A stretch of DNA of 16,554 bases from JBAPUB01 sp049282455 (GTDB lineage: Bacteria > Actinomycetota > Actinomycetes > JAHEKZ01): positions 1 to 16,554 of the forward strand of contig JBAPUB010000358.1 of the NCBI GenBank assembly GCA_049282455.1, read 5' to 3'. The notes beneath the pieces were generated by a model, which ran no database searches, was not told the origin of the DNA, and saw nothing but the letters and a program-made list of their open reading frames with translations. The number at the start of each line of letters is the position of its first letter. Position 1 is the first letter of the stretch. The position numbers and the translations under genes were made by a program. Of this stretch, positions 5,730 through 13,893 are shown piece by piece.

Positions 5730-6245
5730 CTAGCCATCGATCCCGGCGTCCAGCCTCACGGCCGCCACTGCCTCGCGAGCCGCCCGGACCGTCTCCGGGT
5801 CGCTGGCGTCGACCCCGCGGTCCAGCACGTAGGACCAGGTCAGCCCCTCGTGGTCCGGACGCCTACGGGCCACGACCCGGATGCCGACCCCGTCAGCCAC
5901 GGTGACCGGCTGGCTCACCACGATGCTCGACGTCACGCGGTCGCGGACCACGACCGGCAGCTCCCCGGGATCGGGCAGGGGGATCCGCAGGCCGGCGCCA
6001 CTGACGCCGTGTGAGTCGACCCGGGTCACGCGAAGGACCCCCTCGACGTAGGTCGCCTTGTCGATGGTCTCCCACCCGATGCGCTGGTACTCAGGAGGGC
6101 TGAGCTGCAGCAGCAGGTCGCGGTCCGTGGCGACGACTGGTCGCCCGTCAGGGTCGTGGGCCACGGCCAGGACGCGCTCGCCGCGTGCGAGGCCCAGGGA
6201 TGCCCGAACGTCCGGGCTCAGATCAGCTCGTCCCCGCCACCGCAT
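5730..6245 (-). CDS. Conserved hypothetical protein next to dnaG
   Basis: A 171-residue soluble protein starting ATG at 6245, with a weak AGG eight bases upstream. I do not recognise a named family. It appears to be mixed alpha/beta: GERVLAVAHDPDGRPVVATD looks like paired strands, followed by LLLQLSPPEYQRIGWETIDK and several strands (VLRVTRVDS; IVVSQPVTVADGVGIRVVAR), then a helical end (ETVRAAREAVAAVRLDAG). There is no signal peptide or membrane segment. The mention of per-residue checking of a default value (RPVVATDRDLLL) resembles PH-like or YqeB-type small domains, but that is a guess. It follows dnaG by 81 bases on the same strand and may be cotranscribed. It marks the last core gene before the tRNA. 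Confidence 0.7.
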   Translation of the reverse strand: MRWRGRADLSPDVRASLGLARGERVLAVAHDPDGRPVVATDRDLLLQLSPPEYQRIGWETIDKATYVEGVLRVTRVDSHGVSGAGLRIPLPDPGELPVVVRDRVTSSIVVSQPVTVADGVGIRVVARRRPDHEGLTWSYVLDRGVDASDPETVRAAREAVAAVRLDAGIDG

Positions 6246-6326
6246 GGCTGCAGCCTGCCACGCGCCCCGCCAGTCGGCTGTACCTGTTACGCCACCCTCG
6301 GGGCCCGCGTCATGAAAGTGGCACTG

Positions 6327-8261
6327 TCATCGCTCGCCGACGGCCTCGTCGTTGAGCTGGCGTCGCTGCTGCTCCAGCGCCACGAGCTCGCCGAAAACGG
6401 CTGCGTACTCGTCGGCCGCTGGGTCGAGACGCTGCAGCCGTGAACGCAGTTGCTCGACCGCCCCGTCGATCGAGCGGACCCGGATTCGCGCCAGCTGCTC
6501 GAGCGCATACCGCTCGTCGAGCGGGCCGTCGGCGCGGACCGGCTCGACAGCCAGCTCGGTGACGAGACCTCTGACGACGTCGTTGGACGCCGCCTGCTGG
6601 ACCGAAACCACCCAGGCCTCGCCGCCCTTCGCGTCCGCCACCCCACCGGCGTCGGCGACGGCCACCGACACGGCCGAGTAGGCCGGGTGGGCGAATGCGC
6701 TCGAGGGCAGCTGGTCGAACCGGGCGTCGAGCAGATCGGGGCTCTGGACGGCCACCTTCAGCAGCTCGCGGTCGACGAGGAGCCTCCGCTCGGACGGTTC
6801 TGGTCGCTGCACGCCGACGGCCTCCGGCGACCGTTCGACACCTTCCGGTGTCTCGACCACCTCAGCCGACCCGGCTCCCGTCGGCGTCGTCGCGGTCCCG
6901 GTTCGATGCTGACCGGGCCGCGGCTGCTGGCGCGGGGCACGACGCGACGCCTCATTGACGGCGGCCTGCACCGGACCGACGTCCATGCCGAGCCAGCCCG
7001 CGAGCGCTCGGGCGTACTCCGGTCGCAGTGACACGTCGCGAATCCGGGCCACCAGCGGGGCCGCAGCATGCAGCGCGGCAACGCGGCCTTCGGGAAGGTC
7101 GAGGTTGTGGCCCGCCAACAGGCTGCGGATTGCGAACTCGAACAACGGAACCCGCTGCTCCACAAGCGCAGCCACGGCTTCCGACCCGTACTGCTGACGA
7201 AGCTCGCACGGGTCGAGACCGTGCCGCTCGACAGCGACAAACGTCTGTGCGACGAACCGCTGGTCGTCCTCGAAGGCACGCATCGCCGCCTTCTGGCCGG
7301 CGGCGTCACCGTCGAAGGTGAACACCACCTCACCGGCAAAGGCGTCGGCGTCCATCAGCAGACGGCGCAGCACCTTGCGATGCTCCTCGCCGAACGCGGT
7401 GCCGCAAGTTGCCACGGCCGTCGTCACCCCGGACAGATGGCAAGCCATCACGTCGGTGTAACCCTCGACGATCACCGCCTGACGATGGTTCGCGATGTCG
7501 CGCTTGGCGAGGTCGATGCCGTACAGGACCTGGCTCTTGCGGTAGATCGGCGACTCGGCGGAGTTCAGGTACTTGGGCCCCGGGTCGTCGTCGAGCAGCC
7601 GACGCGCGCCGAAGCCGACCGTGTCCCCGGTGATGTCCCGGATCGGCCACACCAGTCGGCCGCGAAACCGGTCGATGAGCCCGCGGGGACCCTCCTTCGC
7701 GAGCCCGCCCACCGTCAGCTCACGATCGGTGAATCCACGACCACGCAGGTGCCGCGTCAGGGCATCCCAACCGGCAGGCGCGAAGCCGACACCGAAGTGC
7801 TGAGCCGCCTGGGCATCGAAGCCTCGCTCGTCGAGGAACCGACGCCCGACGACGGACTCCGCAGCCCCGAGCTGCTCGGCGTAGAACGTGGCAGCCTCGC
7901 GATGGGCCTCCAGCAGGCGGGTGCGCTCGCCGGCCTGGCGGCGGGGCGCCGTCCCGGCCTCCTCGTACCTCAGCTGGACGCCGGCTCGTGCCGCGAGCTT
8001 CTCGACAGCCTCGTTGAAGTCGAGGTGGTCGATGCGGCGCACGAAGTCAATGACATCGCCACCTGCCTGGCAGCCGAAGCAGAAGTACAGCCCCTTGCTC
8101 GGGGTGACGTGGAAGCTCGGCGACTTCTCGTCGTGGAAGGGGCACAGCCCCTTCAGGCTTCCGCCTCCGGCATTGCGCAACGTGACCTGCTCACCGACGA
8201 TCTCGGCGATGGGCGCTCGCTCACGCACCGAAGCGATGTCGTCGGGGCTGATCCGGGGCAC
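6327..8261 (-). CDS. dnaG: DNA primase DnaG
   Basis: DnaG makes the RNA primers for leading- and lagging-strand DNA synthesis at the replication fork, together with the DnaB helicase. The 644-residue protein has the full bacterial layout. The N-terminal CHC2 zinc domain has C40, H43, C61 and C64 (LCPFHDEKSPSFH; YFCFGCQAGG). The RNA polymerase core contains a Toprim fold with E266 in VEGYTDV and D317/D319 in FTFDGDAAG. After a variable linker rich in Pro, Gln and Arg (about 445-485), the C-terminal helicase-binding domain runs from about 485 to the end. The start is GTG at 8261, giving PRISPDDIASVRERAPI, the usual N terminus of actinobacterial primases. No ribosome site precedes it, but a -10-like box lies 6 bases upstream, suggesting a leaderless mRNA. 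Confidence 0.98.
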   Translation of the reverse strand: MPRISPDDIASVRERAPIAEIVGEQVTLRNAGGGSLKGLCPFHDEKSPSFHVTPSKGLYFCFGCQAGGDVIDFVRRIDHLDFNEAVEKLAARAGVQLRYEEAGTAPRRQAGERTRLLEAHREAATFYAEQLGAAESVVGRRFLDERGFDAQAAQHFGVGFAPAGWDALTRHLRGRGFTDRELTVGGLAKEGPRGLIDRFRGRLVWPIRDITGDTVGFGARRLLDDDPGPKYLNSAESPIYRKSQVLYGIDLAKRDIANHRQAVIVEGYTDVMACHLSGVTTAVATCGTAFGEEHRKVLRRLLMDADAFAGEVVFTFDGDAAGQKAAMRAFEDDQRFVAQTFVAVERHGLDPCELRQQYGSEAVAALVEQRVPLFEFAIRSLLAGHNLDLPEGRVAALHAAAPLVARIRDVSLRPEYARALAGWLGMDVGPVQAAVNEASRRAPRQQPRPGQHRTGTATTPTGAGSAEVVETPEGVERSPEAVGVQRPEPSERRLLVDRELLKVAVQSPDLLDARFDQLPSSAFAHPAYSAVSVAVADAGGVADAKGGEAWVVSVQQAASNDVVRGLVTELAVEPVRADGPLDERYALEQLARIRVRSIDGAVEQLRSRLQRLDPAADEYAAVFGELVALEQQRRQLNDEAVGER

Positions 8262-8267
8262 GCCCGC

Positions 8268-8273
8268 AGTCTA
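8268..8273 (-). promoter_or_regulatory. Candidate -10 box for a leaderless dnaG transcript
   Basis: TAGACT on the minus strand fits TANNNT and ends 6 bases before the GTG start at 8261, the spacing that places transcription start on the start codon itself. The absence of a Shine-Dalgarno sequence supports this. No -35 element is evident. Confidence 0.45.
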
Positions 8274-8333
8274 GGTTGCGCCGGGCCGGGCCCCGGAGCC
8301 CACAGTCAGCCTGGGGACCAGCACAATGCGCAG

Positions 8334-9434
8334 ATGACCACACCCCTGATTCGTGAGGTCGTCGCCTCCGGCGACCCGCAGGCCCTGGGCTCCGCCCACG
8401 GTGTCCAGGTCGGCGACCTCATCGGCCCGAGCCTGGGCCGATGGCGTGACGCACTCACCGACAGCGGGCACGACGCCGACCGCCTCCTGACCGAGCTCAA
8501 CGACCGGGCCGGCTTCCGACAGGCGGTCCAGGACCACCTCCCGTGGCTGGCGCTGGAGGTCGAGGCGATCGCCGAAGCCTCGGGCCAGGACCACCGCGAG
8601 GTCTTCGCCACCAACTGCCTCGACGAGGCTTGGTGGTGGGACAGCCACGGGGCCGGGTGCAGCGTCGTGGCGGTCGGCGGTGAGCAGGGCCGGACCGCCG
8701 TGGCCGGCCAGACCATGGACCTCGACACGTGGATGGACGGCAGCCAGGTCGTCCTGAGGCTCGCCCCTGACGACGCCCCCGAGCTCGTGCTGGTCAGCCG
8801 GGCCGGCATGGTCGGACTCATGGGCGCCAACGACTCCGGACTGGTCGTCCTGGTCAACACCCTCGAACAGCTGCCCGTCGACCCCGACGGTGTCCCTGTG
8901 GCGTTCGTCGTCCGCGCACTTCTCGCCGAACGTTCGCTCGACGCTGCGGTCGACGTCCTTCACCGCCTGCCTCACGCGTCCGGTCAGTCGTACACGCTCA
9001 CCTCACGCGAGGGTGTTCGTGGCTTCGAGTGCGGTGCCGGCGTGGTCGTCGAGTACACCAACGACCAAGCGCAACCGGGACGCCGTTGGCACACCAACCA
9101 CCCACTGGCCTATCGGGGGCCGCTCGACCCCGTCGACGACGATGCCGACCCGACCGACTGGGCCACCACATCGTCACAGCCCCGACTGTCACACCTCACG
9201 CAGACGCTCGAAGCGACGCCCCACCCCGATGGCGCGGCGCTGGAGGCGCTGTTCTCCGACTCCGACGCGGGTATCTGCATGTACCCGGGACGTTGGCGGG
9301 CCGACGGGTTCACGTTCGGGTCCATCGTCGTCGAGCTCGGTGACGATGTGCGCGTCCGGATCGCATCCGGGCCGCCGGACCGCAACCCCTACGTCGATGT
9401 CGGGTTCCTCGGGAGCGCCACCCAAGCGCGGTAG
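8334..9434 (+). CDS. C45-type Ntn-hydrolase (acyl-CoA:6-APA acyltransferase-like)
   Basis: A 366-residue protein starting ATG at 8334. C45 peptidases are self-cleaving N-terminal nucleophile hydrolases; relatives include fungal isopenicillin N acyltransferase and enzymes that hydrolyse or transfer acyl groups on amides. Here the precursor would cut before C109 in SHGAGCSVVAV, leaving Cys as nucleophile. AGQTMDLD (about 124-131), a conserved block after the nucleophile, follows, then SRAGMVGLMGANDSGLVVLVN. Upstream, HREVFATNCLDEAWW matches the region before the cleavage point. No signal peptide is seen, so it is probably cytoplasmic. The gene is divergent from dnaG (72 bases between starts) and its last 46 bases overlap the end of the GNAT gene on the other strand. 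A weak CACAAT lies 6 bases before the ATG. The natural substrate cannot be inferred. Confidence 0.85.
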   Translation: MTTPLIREVVASGDPQALGSAHGVQVGDLIGPSLGRWRDALTDSGHDADRLLTELNDRAGFRQAVQDHLPWLALEVEAIAEASGQDHREVFATNCLDEAWWWDSHGAGCSVVAVGGEQGRTAVAGQTMDLDTWMDGSQVVLRLAPDDAPELVLVSRAGMVGLMGANDSGLVVLVNTLEQLPVDPDGVPVAFVVRALLAERSLDAAVDVLHRLPHASGQSYTLTSREGVRGFECGAGVVVEYTNDQAQPGRRWHTNHPLAYRGPLDPVDDDADPTDWATTSSQPRLSHLTQTLEATPHPDGAALEALFSDSDAGICMYPGRWRADGFTFGSIVVELGDDVRVRIASGPPDRNPYVDVGFLGSATQAR

Positions 9435-9856
9435 TGCGGGACTCCCCCGGCGCTGACGAACTCCTCACCCACGGTCTGGAACCCGTGACGCCGGTAGAAC
9501 GCCAGCGCATTGGTCCTGGCGTTGCACCACACGAGCGGAGCACCCGACGTCTCGGCGAGCCGCAGACCGAACTCGAGCAGGGCGCCGCCGTAGCCGAGAC
9601 CCTGGTGGGCGCGCTCGGTGGCCATCCCCCGAAGGCGAAGGGCCGGCTCCCCGTTGAGCTCCTCGGGAAAGAAAGTGGCGCAGGCAACGGGAGCTCCGTC
9701 GGCGAACACCGCCAGGTGCACGGTCTCCTCGAGGTCGTCCTGCGGGTACTGCGACTCCGACAGAGGCAGGTCCGGACTGCGCAGCACCGAGTGACGCAGC
9801 AGCCAGATCTCCTCAGCGCGCACCCGACGGATGTCCGGCCCCGGCCGCTCGGTCAC
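9389..9856 (-). CDS. GNAT-family N-acetyltransferase
   Basis: GNAT enzymes move an acetyl group from acetyl-CoA to an amine. The 155-residue protein shows the core fold: strands around VHLAVFADGAPVACATFFP, motif A LRLRGMATERAHQGLGYG with the CoA pyrophosphate loop at about residues 85-90 (QGLGYG), then VWCNARTNALAFYRRHGF, the usual GNAT block B, with FYRRHGF at about 120-126. The C terminus is EEFVSAGGVPHYRAWVAL. I placed the start at GTG 9856 because it shares four bases (GTGA) with the stop of dgt; the frame stays open further upstream but there it is antisense-like sequence within dgt. It is the last gene of the ppdK-dgt-GNAT run. The substrate is unknown. Confidence 0.88.
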   Translation of the reverse strand: MTERPGPDIRRVRAEEIWLLRHSVLRSPDLPLSESQYPQDDLEETVHLAVFADGAPVACATFFPEELNGEPALRLRGMATERAHQGLGYGGALLEFGLRLAETSGAPLVWCNARTNALAFYRRHGFQTVGEEFVSAGGVPHYRAWVALPRNPTST

Positions 9857-11109
9857 GGTGCACGGTCCGTGAGCCGGGCGTGCCAGCTCAAGGCGGCCGG
9901 GTCGGTCAGGGAGGCCACCTGGTCGACCACGACCCTCAGGCGTGAGGCGTCGTCGCCGGCAGCATGGAAACGCTCGCGGTAGGCGGGCTCGAGCGACGCC
10001 GGTGACGAGAGCCGAAGGCTCTCGGTGAGCTCGTGGACGATCTCGCGCTGACGCGCGTACCCAGCAGCGGCGCCTGCGCGACCCATCACGTACTGGGCGG
10101 TCACTGCCTTCACCATGGCGCACTCCAGACGTGTCTCGTGGGGCACCTCGAGGTCGGCCTCGTACCTTCTGAGCGGTCCAGCGCCATGGCGTTGCCGGGT
10201 CAGTGCCTCGGCGGCCGAGCAGAAGCGCCCGATCAGCTGACTCGTTGCGTTCTTCAGCTCGACCATGGCTCGCTGTGACCCGTCGAAGCGACTGGGCCAC
10301 ATCGGCAACTCTGTCAGGCGCTGCAGGGAACCGACGAGCTCACCCTCGTTCGCGCCCGGTGCGTACCGATCTGCGGCCAGTGCGGCCAGAACCAGCTGCT
10401 CGGCAGGGTCGTGCAACGCGTCGAGCACCAGGTGCCCGGCTTGGACGGCGTCCTCGAAGTCGTGCACCGAGTAGGCGACGTCGTCGGCCCAGTCCATGAC
10501 CTGCGCCTCGATGCAGCGCCGCTCGCCGGTTGACGAGCGGCGGATCCAGCCGAAGACGTCGAGGTCGTCGTCGTAGACGCCGAACTTGGGCCTGCCCGGC
10601 TCTCGCCGCCACGGGTACTTCGTTGCGGCGTCCAAGGTGGCCCGCGTGAGGTTGAGCCCTGCGCTGACGTCGTGGTCGAGGACTTTGGCCTCCAGGCGCG
10701 TGAGTATCCGCAGGCTCTGGGCATTGCCCTCGAACCCGCCGCACGACTGCGCGACCTCGTCCAGCGCCGACTCGCCGTTGTGGCCGAACGGCGGGTGTCC
10801 GAGGTCATGCGCCAGGCAGGCTGTCTCGACGAGGTCCGGGTCGCAGCCCAGAGTCTGACCGAGCTCGCGGCCGATCTGTGCGCACTCCAACGAGTGGGTC
10901 AGGCGCGTGCGTGGGAAGTCGCTCTCCCACGGGACCACCACCTGGGTCTTCGCCGCGAGTCTTCGCAGGGCCGAGCTGTGCAGGACCCGCGCACGGTCGC
11001 GCGCGAACGGACTGCGGTGCGAGCTCTTCGCAGGCTCATGGACCAGACGCTCCTGGTCCTGCTCGTCGTACCGTGCGAAGTCGAACCCAGCAGCTGCACG
11101 TGCGGTCAA
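9853..11109 (-). CDS. dgt: dGTP triphosphohydrolase-like HD-domain protein
   Basis: Members of this HD family hydrolyse dNTPs, classically dGTP, to the nucleoside and triphosphate, affecting dNTP pools. The 418-residue protein has the family order: SPFARDRARVLHSSALRRLA (about 33-52), THSLECAQIGREL (H72), the HD pair at H101-D102 in LAHDLGHPPFGHNGE, and MDWADDVAYSVHDFED (about 205-220) with the further metal-ligand Asp. The C-terminal part is helical. The start is unusual: the best start is TTG at 11109, whose TTGA overlaps the ppdK stop, and no ATG or GTG is available before conserved sequence. This predicts strong translational coupling to ppdK. The family also includes nucleases and proteins with broader dNTP specificity, so dGTP as substrate is not proven. 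Confidence 0.95.
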   Translation of the reverse strand: MTARAAAGFDFARYDEQDQERLVHEPAKSSHRSPFARDRARVLHSSALRRLAAKTQVVVPWESDFPRTRLTHSLECAQIGRELGQTLGCDPDLVETACLAHDLGHPPFGHNGESALDEVAQSCGGFEGNAQSLRILTRLEAKVLDHDVSAGLNLTRATLDAATKYPWRREPGRPKFGVYDDDLDVFGWIRRSSTGERRCIEAQVMDWADDVAYSVHDFEDAVQAGHLVLDALHDPAEQLVLAALAADRYAPGANEGELVGSLQRLTELPMWPSRFDGSQRAMVELKNATSQLIGRFCSAAEALTRQRHGAGPLRRYEADLEVPHETRLECAMVKAVTAQYVMGRAGAAAGYARQREIVHELTESLRLSSPASLEPAYRERFHAAGDDASRLRVVVDQVASLTDPAALSWHARLTDRAP

Positions 11110-13793
11110 CGGCTGTCACTGCCTTCGACGGACAGCGCCGCGCGTCCGGCTTCGAGCCGTGCGATGGGAACACGGAACGGTGAGCAGGATACGTAGTCGA
11201 GCCCGAGCCGGTGGAAGAAGTGGATCGACGCCGGGTCTCCGCCGTGCTCTCCGCACACGCCCAGCGACAACTCGGGCCTGGCCTCGCGGCCGGTCTGTGC
11301 AGCCATCGCCACGAGCCGACCGACGCCGTCCTCGTCGATGGACTCGAACGGTGAGACTGCGAAGATCCGTGCCTCCAGGTAGTTGGTGAAGAAAGCGCCC
11401 TCGGCGTCGTCGCGGCTGAAACCCCACGTGGTCTGGGTCAGGTCGTTGGTACCGAAGGAGAAGAAGTCGGCGGACTGCGCGATCTCACCAGCGGTCAGTG
11501 CAGCCCTTGGAAGCTCGATCATGGTCCCGATCGGAATGTCGAGGGTGACTCCTCGCTCGGCTGCCACTGCAGCGATCACCTGCTCGGCCTCGAGCCTGAC
11601 TCGGTCGAGCTCGGTGACGGTCGCCACCAGCGGAACCATGATCTCCGGCCGGGGGTCGCCGCCGGCGGCCAGCCGGTCGGCGGTCGCCTCGGCCACGGCG
11701 CGGATCTGCAGTGCGTAAAGCCCTGGAAGCACCAGGCCCAGGCGGACACCACGCAGCCCCATCATCGGGTTCGCCTCGTGCATCCGGCGCACTGCTTCGA
11801 GGAGTCGGTGGTGCTCGGTCGTCGTGCGACCACGGGCGTCCTCGAGGGCAACTCGCACGCTCAGCTCGGTGACGTCTGGCAGGAACTCGTGGAGCGGCGG
11901 GTCCAGCAGCCTGATCGTGACCGTCTGGCCGTCCATCGGAACCAGCAGTCCCGCGAAGTCCGAACGCTGCAACGGCAGCAGGTCGTCGTACACGAGCTGC
12001 CGAGCGCGGTCGTCGGGAGCGAGAACGAGGCGGACGACGTGGTCCTTACGGTCGCCGAGGAACATGTGCTCGGTACGGGCAAGGCCGATTCCCTCGGCGC
12101 CGAACCGTCGGGCACGTGCGGCGTCCTCTGGGATGTCGGCATTGGCTCGGACTCCGAGGCGGCGACGCTTGTCAGCATGGCCGATGAGTCGGTCAACGGC
12201 GTGGATGAGCGGCTCTGTTGCGGCATCGACCGTCTCGCCGTCGAAGTAGCGCACCACGGGCGACGGAACGACGGGCATGGCACCTGTGAAAACCGAACCG
12301 GTCGAGCCGTCGATGGAGATCACGTCGCCCTCGCTCACCACCACTCCGGCCGAGGTCGTGAACCGACGCTGCTCGACGTCGACCTCGAGCATCTCGGCGC
12401 CAACGACACACGGCTTGCCCATGCCACGGGCCACAACGGCCGCGTGAGAGGTTTTGCCGCCGCGGCTGGTGAGCACCCCTTTGGCCGCGATCATGCCGCC
12501 GAGGTCGTCAGGGTTGGTCTCGCGTCGGACAAGGATCACCGCCTCCCCGGCGACCGCACGAACGGCGGCACGCTTGCTGTCGAACACCACTCGTCCGACA
12601 GCGGCACCGGGTGAGGCCCCGACGCCGCTAGCCAGCGGCTCGGTGTCGTCACCGCTGTCGAAGTGCGGGAACATCAGCCGCGCAAGCTGGGCGCCGCTCA
12701 CGCGCTCGAGCGCCTCGTCCATGTCGATGAGGCCTTCGTCTGCCAGCTGGACGGCAATGCGGAAGGACGCCTCTGCCGTTCGCTTGCCGATCCGCGTCTG
12801 CAGCATCCACAGCCGTCCGCGCTCGATGGTGAACTCGATGTCGCACATGTCACGGAAATGCCGTTCGAGCACGCCCATGATGCCGATGAGCTCGCGGTAC
12901 GACTCGGGGTCGAGCGTCTGCAGCTGCGACAGTGGCAACGTGTTCCGGATCCCGGCCACGACGTCCTCGCCCTGCGCGTTCGGCAGGTAGTCGCCGTAGC
13001 TCCCGGTCTGCCCGCTCGACGGGTCGCGGGTGAACGCGACACCGGTACCGCTGTCCGGGCCGAGGTTTCCGAACACCATCGCCTGGACGTTGACGGCCGT
13101 GCCCAGGTCGTCGGGGATGCGTTCTTGTCGCCGGTACAGCCGAGCCCTGTCGCCGTCCCAGGACCTGAAGACGGCGATCACGGCAAGCCGAAGCTGCTCG
13201 AGCGGCTCCTGCGGGAACGAGTAGCCGGTGTGCTCCATGATCGTGGCCGTGAAGGCTCCGACCAGGTGGCGCAGGTCGTCGACGGTCAGCTCGAGGTCGT
13301 CGGTCGCGCCCCTGCGCAGCTTGACGGCGTCGATGGACTGTTCGAACCGGTCCGACGGGACGTTGAGCACGGTGCGTCCGAACATCTGGACCAGTCGGCG
13401 GTAGGAGTCCCAGGCGAACCGCTCGTCGTGGGTTCGAGTGGCCAGGCCGACAACCGAGCGGTCGTTCAGCCCGATGTTGAGAACCGTCTCCATCATCCCC
13501 GGCATCGAGTACTTGGCGCCGGAGCGGACCGAGACAAGGAGCGGGTTCTCGGCATCTCCCAGGCGCCGACCCATCGTCCGCTCCAGACGGGCGACGTGGT
13601 CGTCGATCTCGTCCTCGAGACCGAGCGGCAGCTCACCGGACTCTCTGAAGGCGCGGCAGGCGTGCGTGCTGATCGTGAAGCCGGGTGGGACCGGAAGGTC
13701 CAGGCGGGTCATCTCGGCGAGGTTGGCACCCTTGCCGCCGAGCAGCTCCTTCTTGTCCTTGTCACCCTCAGCGAAGCCGAAGACGTAGGGCAT
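11106..13793 (-). CDS. ppdK: Pyruvate, phosphate dikinase
   Basis: PPDK interconverts pyruvate, ATP and phosphate with PEP, AMP and pyrophosphate, in the cytoplasm, linking glycolysis and gluconeogenesis. The 895-residue length matches the family. The N-terminal ATP-grasp domain has LGGKGANLAEM and SVRSGAKYSMPGMMETVLN; the swivelling phosphohistidine domain has GGKTSHAAVVARGMGKPC with catalytic His450 and the adjacent Thr448 that regulatory kinases modify in some relatives; the C-terminal PEP/pyruvate TIM barrel has GLARTEHMFL, MMGLRGVRLG, FGTNDLTQTTWG and LGVCGEHGGDP with catalytic Cys847. I prefer ATG 13793 over the earlier in-frame TTG at 13826 because AAGGGAG lies 7 bases before it and MPYVFGFAEGDKDKK is the typical beginning. 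Its stop overlaps the dgt start. A regulatory PPDK kinase/phosphatase is not present in the window. Confidence 0.97.
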   Translation of the reverse strand: MPYVFGFAEGDKDKKELLGGKGANLAEMTRLDLPVPPGFTISTHACRAFRESGELPLGLEDEIDDHVARLERTMGRRLGDAENPLLVSVRSGAKYSMPGMMETVLNIGLNDRSVVGLATRTHDERFAWDSYRRLVQMFGRTVLNVPSDRFEQSIDAVKLRRGATDDLELTVDDLRHLVGAFTATIMEHTGYSFPQEPLEQLRLAVIAVFRSWDGDRARLYRRQERIPDDLGTAVNVQAMVFGNLGPDSGTGVAFTRDPSSGQTGSYGDYLPNAQGEDVVAGIRNTLPLSQLQTLDPESYRELIGIMGVLERHFRDMCDIEFTIERGRLWMLQTRIGKRTAEASFRIAVQLADEGLIDMDEALERVSGAQLARLMFPHFDSGDDTEPLASGVGASPGAAVGRVVFDSKRAAVRAVAGEAVILVRRETNPDDLGGMIAAKGVLTSRGGKTSHAAVVARGMGKPCVVGAEMLEVDVEQRRFTTSAGVVVSEGDVISIDGSTGSVFTGAMPVVPSPVVRYFDGETVDAATEPLIHAVDRLIGHADKRRRLGVRANADIPEDAARARRFGAEGIGLARTEHMFLGDRKDHVVRLVLAPDDRARQLVYDDLLPLQRSDFAGLLVPMDGQTVTIRLLDPPLHEFLPDVTELSVRVALEDARGRTTTEHHRLLEAVRRMHEANPMMGLRGVRLGLVLPGLYALQIRAVAEATADRLAAGGDPRPEIMVPLVATVTELDRVRLEAEQVIAAVAAERGVTLDIPIGTMIELPRAALTAGEIAQSADFFSFGTNDLTQTTWGFSRDDAEGAFFTNYLEARIFAVSPFESIDEDGVGRLVAMAAQTGREARPELSLGVCGEHGGDPASIHFFHRLGLDYVSCSPFRVPIARLEAGRAALSVEGSDSR

Positions 13794-13800
13794 GACCACT

Positions 13801-13807
13801 CTCCCTT
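13801..13807 (-). promoter_or_regulatory. Ribosome binding site fixing the ppdK start
   Basis: AAGGGAG on the minus strand lies 7 bases before the ATG at 13793. It is the best Shine-Dalgarno match in the window and decides between this ATG and the TTG at 13826. Confidence 0.75.
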
Positions 13808-13840
13808 CGCACGACGGGGGCTCCAAGCGCCGCCACCTTC

Positions 13841-13846
13841 ACCCTA
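13841..13846 (-). promoter_or_regulatory. Candidate -10 box for ppdK
   Basis: TAGGGT on the minus strand fits TANNNT and would give a leader of about 40 bases ahead of the ppdK ATG. It lies in the 100-base gap between dus and ppdK. No clear -35 is seen, so read-through from dus is an alternative. Confidence 0.25.
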
Positions 13847-13893
13847 TGCCGTGGCCGCTGACCCTCCGGGGGGGACCAAGGTCTCGCGATCGC

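Noticed and set aside
7068..8333. Plus-strand frame open for 422 codons opposite dnaG, continuous with the C45 hydrolase frame
   Set aside because: It is antisense to a well-supported dnaG. Its translation lacks recognisable motifs and codes its open state through high GC in the third position. Real similarity starts only at the ATG at 8334.
9857..10300. N-terminal extension of the GNAT frame up to 303 residues
   Set aside because: The extra 148 residues are Arg/Pro-rich and lie within dgt in another frame. GTG at 9856 with the GTGA overlap gives a normal GNAT length.
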